In this document: one piece after another, positions 48,647-58,067 of the stretch
How the letters are laid out: each line of letters begins with the position of its first letter
Position numbering within the stretch: the first letter of the stretch is position 1
Origin: Candidatus Sulfurimonas baltica
Lineage (GTDB): Bacteria; Campylobacterota; Campylobacteria; Campylobacterales; Sulfurimonadaceae
Length of the DNA: 64,000 bases
Direction: 5' to 3'
Assembly: GCF_015265455.1 (NCBI RefSeq)
Contig: NZ_CP054492.1
Location: 2,666,001-2,730,000, forward strand
Program-made: the position numbers and the translations under genes
The notes under the pieces: generated by a model
Told to the model about the DNA's origin: nothing
Seen by the model: the letters and a program-made list of their open reading frames with translations, nothing else
Database searches by the model: none

Positions 48647-49621
48647 ATGAAAAAAATTAGTTTAATAATTGCAATGATTATTACATTTTCTTTATCATTA
48701 AATGCGTTTTCTTTAGGAAAACTAGGTGAATATAAATTCGAAAAAGTAAATGGTAACGTTTGGATTATGCACGGGCCACCAGAGAACCCTAGTGTTGAGA
48801 ATGAAGGTTTTATGAATAACCCTTCTTTTGTAGAGGGTGAGAATGGTACTATCGTAATTGACCCAGGTGGAAACTACAATGTTGGTAAAAAAATTGTAGC
48901 TGAATACAAAAAAGCTACAAATAAGCCTGTTCTAGCTATCTTAAACACTCATAAACATGGAGATCACTGGTTTGCCGGTAAAGCTTTTGCTGAAGCATTT
49001 CCAGATGCACAAAGCTATGCTCATCCAAATATGATTAAAGCTTCAAAAGATGGTGAAGCTAGATTATGGTACAACATCCTAGAGGGTCTCTCTAAAAACC
49101 TAAAAGGTACTGACGGGCCATTCCCTTTCCCAACTAAAGTTTTACATAATGGTGATGTTCTTAAAGTTGATGGGCATACTTTTAAAGTTTTTCACCCAGA
49201 ACGTGCACACACAGATACAGATATCTTAATAGAGCATGTAGAATCTAAAACACTTTGGTTAGGTGATAATCTTATGGATTGTCGTCTTGGCGGGATGGAT
49301 GAGAGTTCTAGTGTACACGGAAATATAGCGCTTCTTGAAGATATCGTTGCTCAAAAAAATGGTTATGTAAAATATGACCTTTATGTTCCAGGTCATGGTC
49401 CATCAAACGAAATGCACAAAGTTATAGATCCTTTCTTAAACTACTTTAAAACAGTTTTAAAATGGGCTAAGAAAGCTTATACAGACGGCAAAGAGAGTTA
49501 TGAAGTTAAACCAGATGTAGCCGCTGAGTTAAAAGATATCCAACATTGGGATGAATTTGACCGCCAAATGGGTAAACACCTAATGAAAGCTATGGCTGAA
49601 GTAGAAGCAAGAGATATGTAG
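48647..49621 (+). CDS. Secreted metallo-beta-lactamase-fold hydrolase
   Basis: The 324-residue protein has a Sec signal ending near LNAFS. Metal ligands THKHGDHW at about residues 101-108, HTDTD, WLGDNLMD and VPGHGPS are all present, so it should bind two metals. It resembles the SoxH-like protein at 20343 and the hydrolases associated with quinoprotein systems. It lies directly after sqr but has its own operator-like site C and an AGGAGAAAT ribosome-binding site. Its substrate is unknown; a sulfur compound is a reasonable guess from context. Confidence 0.8.
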   Translation: MKKISLIIAMIITFSLSLNAFSLGKLGEYKFEKVNGNVWIMHGPPENPSVENEGFMNNPSFVEGENGTIVIDPGGNYNVGKKIVAEYKKATNKPVLAILNTHKHGDHWFAGKAFAEAFPDAQSYAHPNMIKASKDGEARLWYNILEGLSKNLKGTDGPFPFPTKVLHNGDVLKVDGHTFKVFHPERAHTDTDILIEHVESKTLWLGDNLMDCRLGGMDESSSVHGNIALLEDIVAQKNGYVKYDLYVPGHGPSNEMHKVIDPFLNYFKTVLKWAKKAYTDGKESYEVKPDVAAELKDIQHWDEFDRQMGKHLMKAMAEVEARDM

Positions 49622-49669
49622 TTTCAAATGCTGAATCACTCTTTGTGGTTTGGCACCCTCTTTTTAAGA

Positions 49670-49675
49670 TATAAT
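49670..49675 (+). promoter_or_regulatory. -10 box placed for a leaderless transcript
   Basis: AGATATAATATTCT: the TATAAT ends 5 bases before the ATG at 49681, so transcription should start at or next to the start codon. No Shine-Dalgarno sequence is present. Confidence 0.55.
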
Positions 49676-49680
49676 ATTCT

Positions 49681-51825
49681 ATGTCAAAAATCCATGAATG
49701 TCAAAAATCTAAATCTAATATTACTAATTTAAAAGTTTTAGATAACAACACTTTTGCTTACAGCACTAAACTTCATGGCATTATACTTATAGACTTAGAT
49801 GAATGTAAAGTTAAAAAAAATATTACAAATAAGTATCTAAACTCCACTGTAACAGCCCACTCTTTTAGTCCAAACTCCAAAATGTTTGCTTTTGTCAATA
49901 ATAGAGTAATCTATATAATTGATATATATACTAACGAAACTCTGCAAACTATACAAACGGCAGATGAAGATATTACTATAATAAACTTTGATACATCATC
50001 AACATATATTATTGCAGGAACTGTAAATGGAAGAGTGCTCCAATATAGATATAATAAAACATCACTTCTATCAAGACTATGTTCATTTCCGCATTATCGC
50101 TCTAGTATATATTTAAATATTAAAGATAATGAAAACTTTGTAAGTGCCTTTGCGTTTCATAAAAACATGTTTGCATGTAGCGGCTATGGCGGTGCAATTA
50201 TTATAATAGATTTATATTCACACAGAGAGTTAGAGATAATCACCCACAATAGAACTCGCGTTGAAGCCTTATGTTTTATAGGTAATAATACTGTAATTAG
50301 CGGCAACGGTGATGGAACTATTGATATTACATCACTTGGCAATACAAAAGTTCATAAAACAATAAATACTCCTCTATCGACCGTAAGACATATTATAGTA
50401 ATGCCAAATCCTGACTACATAATGGTTGCTGGAACAACAAATATTATTTCAATAATTGATATAAAAAAATTAAAAATTACACATAGTAAGTATGTTGAAT
50501 TAGACTCAAATATAATTAAGATAGGAATAATCGATGGTGAATCTTTAGTCGTTGCCCAAGAAAATAATAAAATTGTAATCATAGAGCTTGCAAGCGTTTC
50601 AAAATTAAAATCACTAATTGTTAATAACTGTCTTGAAGATGCTTACAAGCTTATACATAAAGAGCCAATGCTTCGAGGTTCATATGAGCATAAAATACTT
50701 GAAGAGAGATTTAATGATGATTATTTAAAATCTGCAAAAGCATTAATAAATCAAAATAAAGCACAAGCATCTGATATATTAGCACTGTATAAAAATGTAC
50801 ACTCTAAGCAAAGCGAAATTAAAAACCTTTTTGAAGCGTTTGCAAATTTAAAAAGATTTAATGATCTCTTTTTGGAAAAGAAATATGCCTTAGCATATTC
50901 TATATCTTCCAAGTTTCCTCCTCTTAAGTTAACTGCTCAATATAAAAAAATGGAACAGATATTTAAAATAGCCTTTTCAAATGCTCAAAAGCACGTTCTG
51001 AATGGAAATTTAGATGCTGCTAAAGCTCTTTTAAACGAATACAATGTAGTAGCATCTAAAAAAACAATAATTAGGCTTATATTAACTCAAAATAGAGAAT
51101 TTGTTGAGTTCTTGGAAGCTGTCAAAAAAAAAGATTTTATTAATATTGACAAACTAATTAATAAAAATGCTCTTTTTACACAAATTCCTACTTATCTTGC
51201 CCTCAACGATGAGATAGAAGAAAAATTGGATGCTATAAAACATAATATAAATATTAGTGAGCTAGATATTGTAAAAAATCTTCTTTGTGAGCTTGAAAAC
51301 ATTCCATCAATCAGCAAAAGAGTTCAAATACTAAATATTGAGTACAAAAATTTACAACTGCTTCAAGCAGCATATGAAAAGAATAATTTTAAATTATGTT
51401 ATGAAATTTTAGACTCACATAAATCCCTTGCTAATACAGAACTAGCGAGACTTCTTGAAAAACACTGGTCAAAACTAATGCAGCAGTGTGAGGAGTATGC
51501 ACTACAGGGGAACATAAAAGATATCAAAAAGACACTTGGTAATCTTATTGGCTTGTCAACTAGGCACAGCAAAATTGGTGATTTAGTAAGAGTTAGTTTT
51601 CATGTAAGAATAAAATTTTTAATGGATGAAGAAAACTTCAGAGGTGCGGAAACTATCATTTACACATATATTGATATATTTGGCAGTGACAGCGAGATAA
51701 ACCAGATAATGAAAAGGTTTGAAAAAATATCATCTATTAAACTAGCTATTAGTCAAAATCAATCAAACAGACGCCCAAGAAACGGTTGGACAGATTCAAG
51801 TATGATTATGAGGCAGGAGTCATAA
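49681..51825 (+). CDS. WD40 beta-propeller plus alpha-helical repeat protein, function unknown
   Basis: 714 residues, no signal peptide and no membrane helix, so probably cytoplasmic. Residues 1 to about 310 show repeated beta-blade sequence ending in short ID, IDLY, ITSL or IDIK turns (for example VIYIIDIYTNETLQTI and AIIIIDLYSHRELEII), fitting a WD40-like propeller. From about 320 to 690 it is nearly all helical, Lys/Glu/Asn-rich, with repeating helix pairs, resembling an alpha-solenoid. A propeller followed by an alpha-solenoid is rare in bacteria. Its end overlaps the convergent fliI by 20 bases. Start ATG 49681 lies 5 bases after a TATAAT. I do not know its function. Confidence 0.7.
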   Translation: MSKIHECQKSKSNITNLKVLDNNTFAYSTKLHGIILIDLDECKVKKNITNKYLNSTVTAHSFSPNSKMFAFVNNRVIYIIDIYTNETLQTIQTADEDITIINFDTSSTYIIAGTVNGRVLQYRYNKTSLLSRLCSFPHYRSSIYLNIKDNENFVSAFAFHKNMFACSGYGGAIIIIDLYSHRELEIITHNRTRVEALCFIGNNTVISGNGDGTIDITSLGNTKVHKTINTPLSTVRHIIVMPNPDYIMVAGTTNIISIIDIKKLKITHSKYVELDSNIIKIGIIDGESLVVAQENNKIVIIELASVSKLKSLIVNNCLEDAYKLIHKEPMLRGSYEHKILEERFNDDYLKSAKALINQNKAQASDILALYKNVHSKQSEIKNLFEAFANLKRFNDLFLEKKYALAYSISSKFPPLKLTAQYKKMEQIFKIAFSNAQKHVLNGNLDAAKALLNEYNVVASKKTIIRLILTQNREFVEFLEAVKKKDFINIDKLINKNALFTQIPTYLALNDEIEEKLDAIKHNINISELDIVKNLLCELENIPSISKRVQILNIEYKNLQLLQAAYEKNNFKLCYEILDSHKSLANTELARLLEKHWSKLMQQCEEYALQGNIKDIKKTLGNLIGLSTRHSKIGDLVRVSFHVRIKFLMDEENFRGAETIIYTYIDIFGSDSEINQIMKRFEKISSIKLAISQNQSNRRPRNGWTDSSMIMRQES

Positions 51826-53119
51826 GTTTTAAAAGAATCTCTAAACTCTCATCAAAGGGAGCTTGAAATGTTGAGCCTTGGCTCATAAATCTCTCCATCT
51901 CATCTTTCTTGTTTATAGCTTCATCCAACTCATAGTCACTCCCTTTTGCGTATGCGCCAATACGGATAAGAACTTCATTCTCTTTTAAAAGTGTGTATAG
52001 TCTTCTGAATTTTATTGCTGCTCTAAAATGCTCAGGTGAGATTATATCATTCATAACCCTTGAAGCTGAATTTAGAATATGGATAGGGGGATAAATTCCG
52101 AAATCTGTAAGCTCACGAGACAATACTATATGCCCGTCCAATATAGAGCGCGACTGATCAGCGATTGGGTCACTCATGTCATCACCCTCAATCAAAACTG
52201 TAAAGAATGCAGTTATAGAACCCTTTCCTTCCTCTTTTCCAGCACGCTCCATTAGTTGCGGAAGCAACGTTAAAGATGAAGGGGGATAGCCTTTTGAGGT
52301 TGGCGGTTCACCGAGTGCTAGACCAATCTCTCTTTGAGCCATTGCAAATCTAGTAACAGAGTCCATAATAAAAAGAACATCCAATCCCTGATCTTTGAAA
52401 AATTCGGCAACACTCATAGCTGCAAAGGCACCATATTTTCTCATTAGTGGAGAGTCATCGCTTGTCGCAACTACAATGACGGTATTCTCTAAATTTCCAC
52501 CTAAATTTTTCTCTATAAATTCAGGTACTTCCCTGCCCCTCTCGCCAATAAGAGCAACTACTTTTATGGGTGCATTTGACCCACGTACAATCATCCCCAT
52601 AAGAGTTGATTTTCCCACTCCGCTTCCAGCAAAAATACCTAGTTTTTGACCTTTTCCACATGTTAAAAGTCCATCTATACTTTTCACTCCCACGCTAAAC
52701 ACTTCATCTATCATTCCACGCTTCATAGCTGCTATTGGAGATTTTATAATTGGGGCTAGCCTTGAAGTATTAATAACTCCCTTGCCATCAATTGGCCTCA
52801 TAAACGGGTCTACTACTCGCCCAAGTAAAGAATCGCCAACAGGGATGTTAAGACCTGTCTGATCTAAAAATACTTTGTCACCTGAGCAGAACCCCTCAAC
52901 GAAACTAAACGGAGTTATGAAAAAAGTTTCCCCATCAATCTCAGTGACCATTCCCATAGTTTCCTGATTTTTGTCGTTGGATACAATCTTGACCATATCA
53001 CTAATGCTAACTTTAAGGCCCGTAGCAGTTACTACAGTAGCATTTATTTTAACAACTTGACCAAATGATGTAGAGTAGTTTCTGTCTGAGATTCTTTTCT
53101 TTAGTGAGCTAAATGGCAT
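51806..53119 (-). CDS. fliI: Flagellum-specific ATP synthase FliI
   Basis: ATPase of the flagellar type III export apparatus, 437 residues. It has Walker A GIFAGSGVGKSTLMGMI at about residues 162-178, Walker B DVLFIMDSVTRFAMAQRE and the type III ATPase segment EPPTSKGYPPS. It is isolated from other flagellar genes here, which is usual in Campylobacterota where flagellar genes are scattered. It lies 5 bases downstream of folE. Confidence 0.95.
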   Translation of the reverse strand: MPFSSLKKRISDRNYSTSFGQVVKINATVVTATGLKVSISDMVKIVSNDKNQETMGMVTEIDGETFFITPFSFVEGFCSGDKVFLDQTGLNIPVGDSLLGRVVDPFMRPIDGKGVINTSRLAPIIKSPIAAMKRGMIDEVFSVGVKSIDGLLTCGKGQKLGIFAGSGVGKSTLMGMIVRGSNAPIKVVALIGERGREVPEFIEKNLGGNLENTVIVVATSDDSPLMRKYGAFAAMSVAEFFKDQGLDVLFIMDSVTRFAMAQREIGLALGEPPTSKGYPPSSLTLLPQLMERAGKEEGKGSITAFFTVLIEGDDMSDPIADQSRSILDGHIVLSRELTDFGIYPPIHILNSASRVMNDIISPEHFRAAIKFRRLYTLLKENEVLIRIGAYAKGSDYELDEAINKKDEMERFMSQGSTFQAPFDESLEILLKLMTPAS

Positions 53120-53124
53120 ATATA

Positions 53125-53709
53125 TTAGTATCTAGTTCCGGTCGGAGAATTGATTAAAGAGAAGAATTCACTTCTGGTCTTTTCATCTTTTTTAAATAAA
53201 CCGCGAAGAGCTGATGAAGTTGTGGTTGAGTTAATCTTTTCAACTCCTCTCATCTCCATGCACATATGACGTGCTTGAATTACGACTGCAACACCTTTTG
53301 GCTGAATTGACTCCATTATTGAATCTGCTATCTGTTCTGTTAGCTGTTCTTGAATCTGCATACGACGTGCAAAAACATTTACTACACGTGGAATCTTAGA
53401 TAAACCTACAACTTTCCCATCAGGGATATAAGCTACATGCACTCTTCCTATAATAGGCAGAAGATGATGTTCACATGTAGAGTAAAACTCTATATCTTTT
53501 AGTAAAACCATCTCATCGTTAGAGCTTGTAAACATAGCAGACTCCAGTATCTCTTTTGGATCTTCTTTGTAACCGCCAAAAATAAACTCATGAGCTTTTC
53601 TAACCCTTTGAGGTGTTTTTAAAAGGCCTTCTCTGCTTGGATCTTCTCCAACATGAAACATCATCGTTCTGACAGCATTTTCAAATTCTAAATCTTGTTT
53701 GTTTGACAA
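53125..53709 (-). CDS. folE: GTP cyclohydrolase I (TTG start)
   Basis: First step of folate synthesis from GTP. I choose TTG at 53709 (reading (M)[20 protein letters not shown]), 8 bases after AAAGG; the frame extends to another TTG at 53748, but that has no ribosome-binding site and adds 13 odd residues. Zinc and active-site residues are in [21 protein letters not shown] and [12 protein letters not shown]. The length is 194 residues, close to the family. In tandem with fliI. Confidence 0.9.
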   Translation of the reverse strand: MSNKQDLEFENAVRTMMFHVGEDPSREGLLKTPQRVRKAHEFIFGGYKEDPKEILESAMFTSSNDEMVLLKDIEFYSTCEHHLLPIIGRVHVAYIPDGKVVGLSKIPRVVNVFARRMQIQEQLTEQIADSIMESIQPKGVAVVIQARHMCMEMRGVEKINSTTTSSALRGLFKKDEKTRSEFFSLINSPTGTRY

Positions 53710-53837
53710 CTTTATACCTTTAAAGTTTTTGTTATGATAGGGTATCAATAAACAGCTGAAAGTTTATATATGAAAGATATGAATAGTAATTAACATGTAG
53801 AGTTTTCTACATGTTAATAATTTAAATTTTTTATAGC

Positions 53838-55772
53838 TTATTGCACAAATACATGTGGAACAATAAGTGGATACTTTTTCATTTTTCTGTAGATGTGTTT
53901 TCTAACAACTTGGCGAAGATCATTTTCCATTGCTCTAGGATTCTCAATTAATCCAGCTTTTATATTTAATAAAAACTGTTCCAATATATCTTCCATCTCT
54001 TTGGCAAAGAATCTATCTTGCTTATCAGCTACTATACCAAATGATGTAACTATCGGCTTAGATAGAAGTTTAGAGTGCTGTCCATCAACCTGAGCAACAA
54101 TCATAACGATACCGTCAGAAGCTAGCTTTTGTCTATCTATTACTATATCATCTTCAATCTTATGATTATTTTGATTATCAATATATGTTTTTCCTGTTCT
54201 AACAGACTTAACTTTTCTCATATATTTTGGTGCGATCTCTACGGTATCACCATCATTCATAATATAAATATTACGTTCAGGGACACCACACATCATACCT
54301 GTCTCTTTATGTCTCATAACATGGTTATACTCACCGTGTATTGGCAAAAAGAACTTAGGGTTAACAAGGCGAAGCATAAGCTTTTGCTCTTCAATAGAAG
54401 CGTGACCTGAAACATGAATATCTTTTTCAGATGCCACTTTAGCTCCTGCACGTTGTAAATGATTTAACATTCCTGAAATTGAACCCTCATTACCAGGAAT
54501 TGCACGAGACGATAGAACGATTAAATCTGTTGGCTTAATCTTTACATGTCTATGCTCGCCGATTGACATTCTAAACAGAGCTGAACTTGGCTCACCCTGT
54601 GAACCTGTTGTTACAATAAGAACATCTTTGTCACTCATAGTAGCAATCTGCTCTGGTTCAACAAATATACTCTTTGGCAATTTAATATAATCATACTGCA
54701 TTGCAGTCTCTATATTTCTCTCCATAGAACGACCAATTACACAAACTTTACGACCATGTTTTACACCATACTGTATAGCTTGGTAAACACGATGAATATT
54801 TGAGCTAAATGTAGACAAGATAACTCTACCCTCAGCTTTTGCAAACACTCTGTCAAGAGCTGGAGCTACACTAAGTTCTGATTGAGTTGGATTTACGTTG
54901 TACGAGTTTGTAGAATCACTCAACAGAGCTAAAACACCTTTGTCTCCATAATAAGCAAGTCTATGTAAATCTGCTGTATAACCATCTACCGGAGTGTGAT
55001 CTATCTTAAAGTCACCAGTATGAATAACTGTTCCCGCAGGTGTTGTAATTGCCAAAGATGATGAATCTAAAATAGAGTGAGTCATGTGCATCCACTCAAT
55101 TTTGAAATCATTACCTATCTCATAAATTTTTCTTTTCTCAACAGGATTGAAATATTTTCTGAACTCTTTAATATGGTGCTCATCAAACTTGTTTCCTATC
55201 ATTGCCAATGGAAGCGGTGAAGCATATATAGGAAACTGCATCTCTTTATAAAGATACGGCATAGCACCAATATGGTCTTCATGAGCATGAGTTATAATTA
55301 CTGCTTTAATTTTGTCTTTTATCTCTCTAATGTAAGTGAAATCTGGAACTAAAATATCTACGCCATGCATATCTTCATCTGGAAAACTCATACCAACATC
55401 AACCAAAATCGCTTCTGTTTCAGTTTCAAAAACTGTTATATTTCCACCAATCTCACCAAGTCCACCAAGTGGAGTAATGCGGATTTTATCTCTTGAGTTT
55501 AAATCTAATTTATAATGAGGGTTAAGTCTCTGCTTGTGAGCTTCTTGATTGATAGCAACAAAGGATTTTAGATTTTCATCTACCGGCGTGCTTTGACGAC
55601 GACGTCCTCTTGATGCAGTTTTGTTCTTATTGGCACCACCATTTGGTTTGCCACTAGGTTTGCTATTGTTATTTGGTCTTCTATTGTTATTTGTATCTGG
55701 TTTGCTATTTTCTTGAGGGTTGCTTACGCTAGCTGTATTGCTCTCGTTATTACCCTGATTCTCTTCTGCCAT
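53838..55772 (-). CDS. rnj: Ribonuclease J
   Basis: Exo/endoribonuclease of the metallo-beta-lactamase/beta-CASP group that matures and degrades RNA. The first 80 or so residues are low-complexity (Asn, Ser, Gly, Lys-rich), a feature of the Campylobacterota enzyme. The metal motif ITHAHEDHIGAMPYL is at about residues 158-172, and HTGDFKID comes near residue 251. The beta-CASP domain follows with VSGHASIEEQK and LPIHGEYNHV. The length is 644 residues. AAAAGGAG is a strong ribosome-binding site. It lies 15 bases after ksgA; the pair is conserved in Helicobacter. Confidence 0.94.
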   Translation of the reverse strand: MAEENQGNNESNTASVSNPQENSKPDTNNNRRPNNNSKPSGKPNGGANKNKTASRGRRRQSTPVDENLKSFVAINQEAHKQRLNPHYKLDLNSRDKIRITPLGGLGEIGGNITVFETETEAILVDVGMSFPDEDMHGVDILVPDFTYIREIKDKIKAVIITHAHEDHIGAMPYLYKEMQFPIYASPLPLAMIGNKFDEHHIKEFRKYFNPVEKRKIYEIGNDFKIEWMHMTHSILDSSSLAITTPAGTVIHTGDFKIDHTPVDGYTADLHRLAYYGDKGVLALLSDSTNSYNVNPTQSELSVAPALDRVFAKAEGRVILSTFSSNIHRVYQAIQYGVKHGRKVCVIGRSMERNIETAMQYDYIKLPKSIFVEPEQIATMSDKDVLIVTTGSQGEPSSALFRMSIGEHRHVKIKPTDLIVLSSRAIPGNEGSISGMLNHLQRAGAKVASEKDIHVSGHASIEEQKLMLRLVNPKFFLPIHGEYNHVMRHKETGMMCGVPERNIYIMNDGDTVEIAPKYMRKVKSVRTGKTYIDNQNNHKIEDDIVIDRQKLASDGIVMIVAQVDGQHSKLLSKPIVTSFGIVADKQDRFFAKEMEDILEQFLLNIKAGLIENPRAMENDLRQVVRKHIYRKMKKYPLIVPHVFVQ

Positions 55773-55787
55773 CCAAACTCCTTTTAA

Positions 55788-56558
55788 TTATATTATTTTA
55801 TTATAGAGTTGGTGATAGTCAACGGTAGAAACCTGATGAGGACGAATCGATGGTGCAAGTTCAAGCTCTAAAAAAGCTTCTTGAAGTATTGTTTTTTCGT
55901 AAATAACAGATAAATTTTTTATAAGAGTTTTTCTAGGCTGCTTAAATGCAACTCTAAGCATGCCTTCAAAATTCTCATCACATCTATCAGTTTTTTTTTC
56001 AATCAAAAAAACTGCAGAATCTATTTTTGGCGGAGGTTCAAAAGCAGTTGGCGGAACTTTCACAACTATATGTGCGTTTCCTACACTTTGAGTTATTACA
56101 CTCAAAGAACCAAATACCTTCTCACCCTCCTCTGCACAAAATTTTTCTGCAACTTCAAGTTGTACCATTACAAGTATATTTTTACATTTTGGATCTGCGA
56201 GTGCTTTAAGAATGATATTCGTCGCTATGTAGTATGGCAAATTTGCCACCAAATCATATGACTCTTCTATTAAGCTGCCCTGCCAAGCATCAAGTACATC
56301 CCCACAATTTAGTTGGAGCTGCTTGGTTGCGATCTCTTTATCAAATTTACGTTGTAACAGTTTACACAAATCGGTATCGACCTCAAAAGCTTCTACACTC
56401 TTGACATCTACTAAATATTTAGTTAAATCACCTAAGCCAGGCCCAATTTCAACGATTTTATTATCATTATTGGGCATCGCTTCGACGATTTTTTGTAAAA
56501 CAGTTTGATCTTTTAAGAAATTTTGTCCAAATTTCTTTTTTGCTACAATTTTTTCCAT
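55788..56558 (-). CDS. rsmA: 16S rRNA (adenine1518/1519-N6)-dimethyltransferase
   Basis: KsgA, which dimethylates two adenines in the 3' hairpin of 16S rRNA. Residues near the N-terminus KKKFGQNFLKD, the SAM loop VEIGPGLGDLTKYL at about 36-49, and the catalytic VANLPYYIATNII at about 103-115 are all typical. The length is 256 residues. First gene of ksgA-rnj, divergent from hisF. Confidence 0.96.
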   Translation of the reverse strand: MEKIVAKKKFGQNFLKDQTVLQKIVEAMPNNDNKIVEIGPGLGDLTKYLVDVKSVEAFEVDTDLCKLLQRKFDKEIATKQLQLNCGDVLDAWQGSLIEESYDLVANLPYYIATNIILKALADPKCKNILVMVQLEVAEKFCAEEGEKVFGSLSVITQSVGNAHIVVKVPPTAFEPPPKIDSAVFLIEKKTDRCDENFEGMLRVAFKQPRKTLIKNLSVIYEKTILQEAFLELELAPSIRPHQVSTVDYHQLYNKII

Positions 56559-56661
56559 TAAACGACAGTGTATAGTAATTTTGCTTATAGTTAGTTAATA
56601 TGAACAATAAAAATTACTTTTTATAATATATATCCCTTTTATTCCCAACTTATTTATTTAA

Positions 56662-56677
56662 TGTTTCATGTGAAACA
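56662..56677 (+). promoter_or_regulatory. parS-like centromere site 1
   Basis: TGTTTCATGTGAAACA differs at one central base from the ParB-binding consensus TGTTTCACGTGAAACA. It lies in the intergenic region between rsmA and hisF. The identical 16-mer in opposite orientation is at 60252. Confidence 0.7.
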
Positions 56678-56701
56678 TATCTATTTATAAGTCATAAATA
56701 G

Positions 56702-56707
56702 TATAAT
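56702..56707 (+). promoter_or_regulatory. -10 box for hisF
   Basis: AGTATAATTTC with TATAAT 31 bases before the hisF ATG, 25 bases after the parS-like site. Confidence 0.45.
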
Positions 56708-56738
56708 TTCAAATATATATAAATTGGATTATTAAACT

Positions 56739-57497
56739 ATGAACTATTTTGCTAAAAGAATTATCCCATGTCTTGATGTTAAAGATGGACGCGTTGTAAA
56801 GGGTGTAAACTTTGTTGGACTTAAAGATGCGGGCGATCCTGTAGAAGTTGCAAAACGCTACAACGAAGAGGGTGCTGATGAAATTACTTTTTTGGATATA
56901 ACAGCTTCAAGTGACAATAGAGACACAATAGTAGATATAGTTGCTCAAGTTGCGCGAGAGATTTTTATACCTTTAACTGTTGGCGGCGGAATAAGAAAAC
57001 TAGAAGATATATATAAACTTTTAAATGTTGGCTGTGACAAGGTAAGCGTAAACTCTGCGGCAATTAAAAGACCTGAGCTAATAGATGAAAGCGCTAAAAG
57101 ATTTGGATCACAATGTATTGTTACGGCGATTGATGTAAAAAAATGCGGAGATAGATACCACGTATTCTTAAATGGTGGGCGCGTTGATACAGGTATAGAT
57201 GCTGTAGAGTGGGCTAAAGAGGTAGTTAATCGCGGTAGCGGTGAAATACTTTTGACATCAATGGATGCTGATGGGACTAAATCAGGGTTTGAGCTTAACA
57301 TAACAGAACAAATATCTAAGGCAGTTAATGTTCCTGTAATTGCAAGCGGTGGGGCAGGAACAATGCAACATATAAAAGAAGCATTTGAGCATGGTGCCGA
57401 TGCTGCACTTGCTGCTAGTATTTTTCACTATAAAGAGATAGATATTATGGATTTAAAACATTATCTACACGATAACAATATACCAGTAAGACTGTAG
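56739..57497 (+). CDS. hisF: Imidazole glycerol phosphate synthase, cyclase subunit
   Basis: TIM-barrel subunit that with HisH forms imidazole glycerol phosphate and AICAR. The N-terminus [21 protein letters not shown] has the catalytic Asp11, and Asp131 lies in [18 protein letters not shown] and [10 protein letters not shown] are the phosphate-binding loops. The length is 252 residues. Not near other his genes. Confidence 0.96.
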   Translation: MNYFAKRIIPCLDVKDGRVVKGVNFVGLKDAGDPVEVAKRYNEEGADEITFLDITASSDNRDTIVDIVAQVAREIFIPLTVGGGIRKLEDIYKLLNVGCDKVSVNSAAIKRPELIDESAKRFGSQCIVTAIDVKKCGDRYHVFLNGGRVDTGIDAVEWAKEVVNRGSGEILLTSMDADGTKSGFELNITEQISKAVNVPVIASGGAGTMQHIKEAFEHGADAALAASIFHYKEIDIMDLKHYLHDNNIPVRL

Positions 57498-57506
57498 GAA
57501 CTGCTT

Positions 57507-58064
57507 ATGATTATCTGCGCTGGAAACAACGAAACTTTTGATTTTGCACAACCAACTGGAGTAGGGCTTATAGAAACTGCAATAAATCTGACAAGACTTT
57601 GTTTGTTTGATAAACCTGAGTTTTTACTTTTTGTAGGTAGCGCAGGAAGCTACGGAAAACATAAAATATTTGATATTATTGAATCAAAGACAGCTTCAAA
57701 CATTGAGCTTGGGTTTTTAAATAATGATGCTTACTCCCCTTTAGATAATGTTGTTTCTACTAACATAGATAAAACAAAAAAAGATGTTATAGTAAATTCA
57801 TCAAACTATATATCAACAAACGAAGAACTAACAAAAAAATTTCTAAACATCGGTGTAGAGTGTGAAAATATGGAATTTTTTGCTGTTTTAAGAGTAGCGC
57901 AAGAGTTTGATATTCCTGCTGGCGGTGTCTTTTGCATAACTAACTACACTAACAAAAATGCTCATGAAGATTTTTTAAAAAATCACGAAGAAGCTAAAGA
58001 GCTGCTAACTCTACATGTAAAAAAAAGAATCAAAGAACTAACAGCATACCGGGAGGTTCCTTAA
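57507..58064 (+). CDS. Nucleoside-phosphorylase-superfamily protein
   Basis: The 185 residues fit a short member of the PNP/MTAN superfamily. LFVGSAGSYG at about residues 47-56 is the usual Gly-rich turn. VECENMEFFAVLRVAQEFDIPAG at about 120-142 holds the Met-Glu that binds the ribose. It is shorter than true PNP or MTAN (about 230-240). In Campylobacterota such proteins could serve purine salvage or futalosine hydrolysis for menaquinone; I cannot choose. It lies 9 bases after hisF and 3 before rlmN. Confidence 0.65.
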   Translation: MIICAGNNETFDFAQPTGVGLIETAINLTRLCLFDKPEFLLFVGSAGSYGKHKIFDIIESKTASNIELGFLNNDAYSPLDNVVSTNIDKTKKDVIVNSSNYISTNEELTKKFLNIGVECENMEFFAVLRVAQEFDIPAGGVFCITNYTNKNAHEDFLKNHEEAKELLTLHVKKRIKELTAYREVP

Positions 58065-58067
58065 AAA

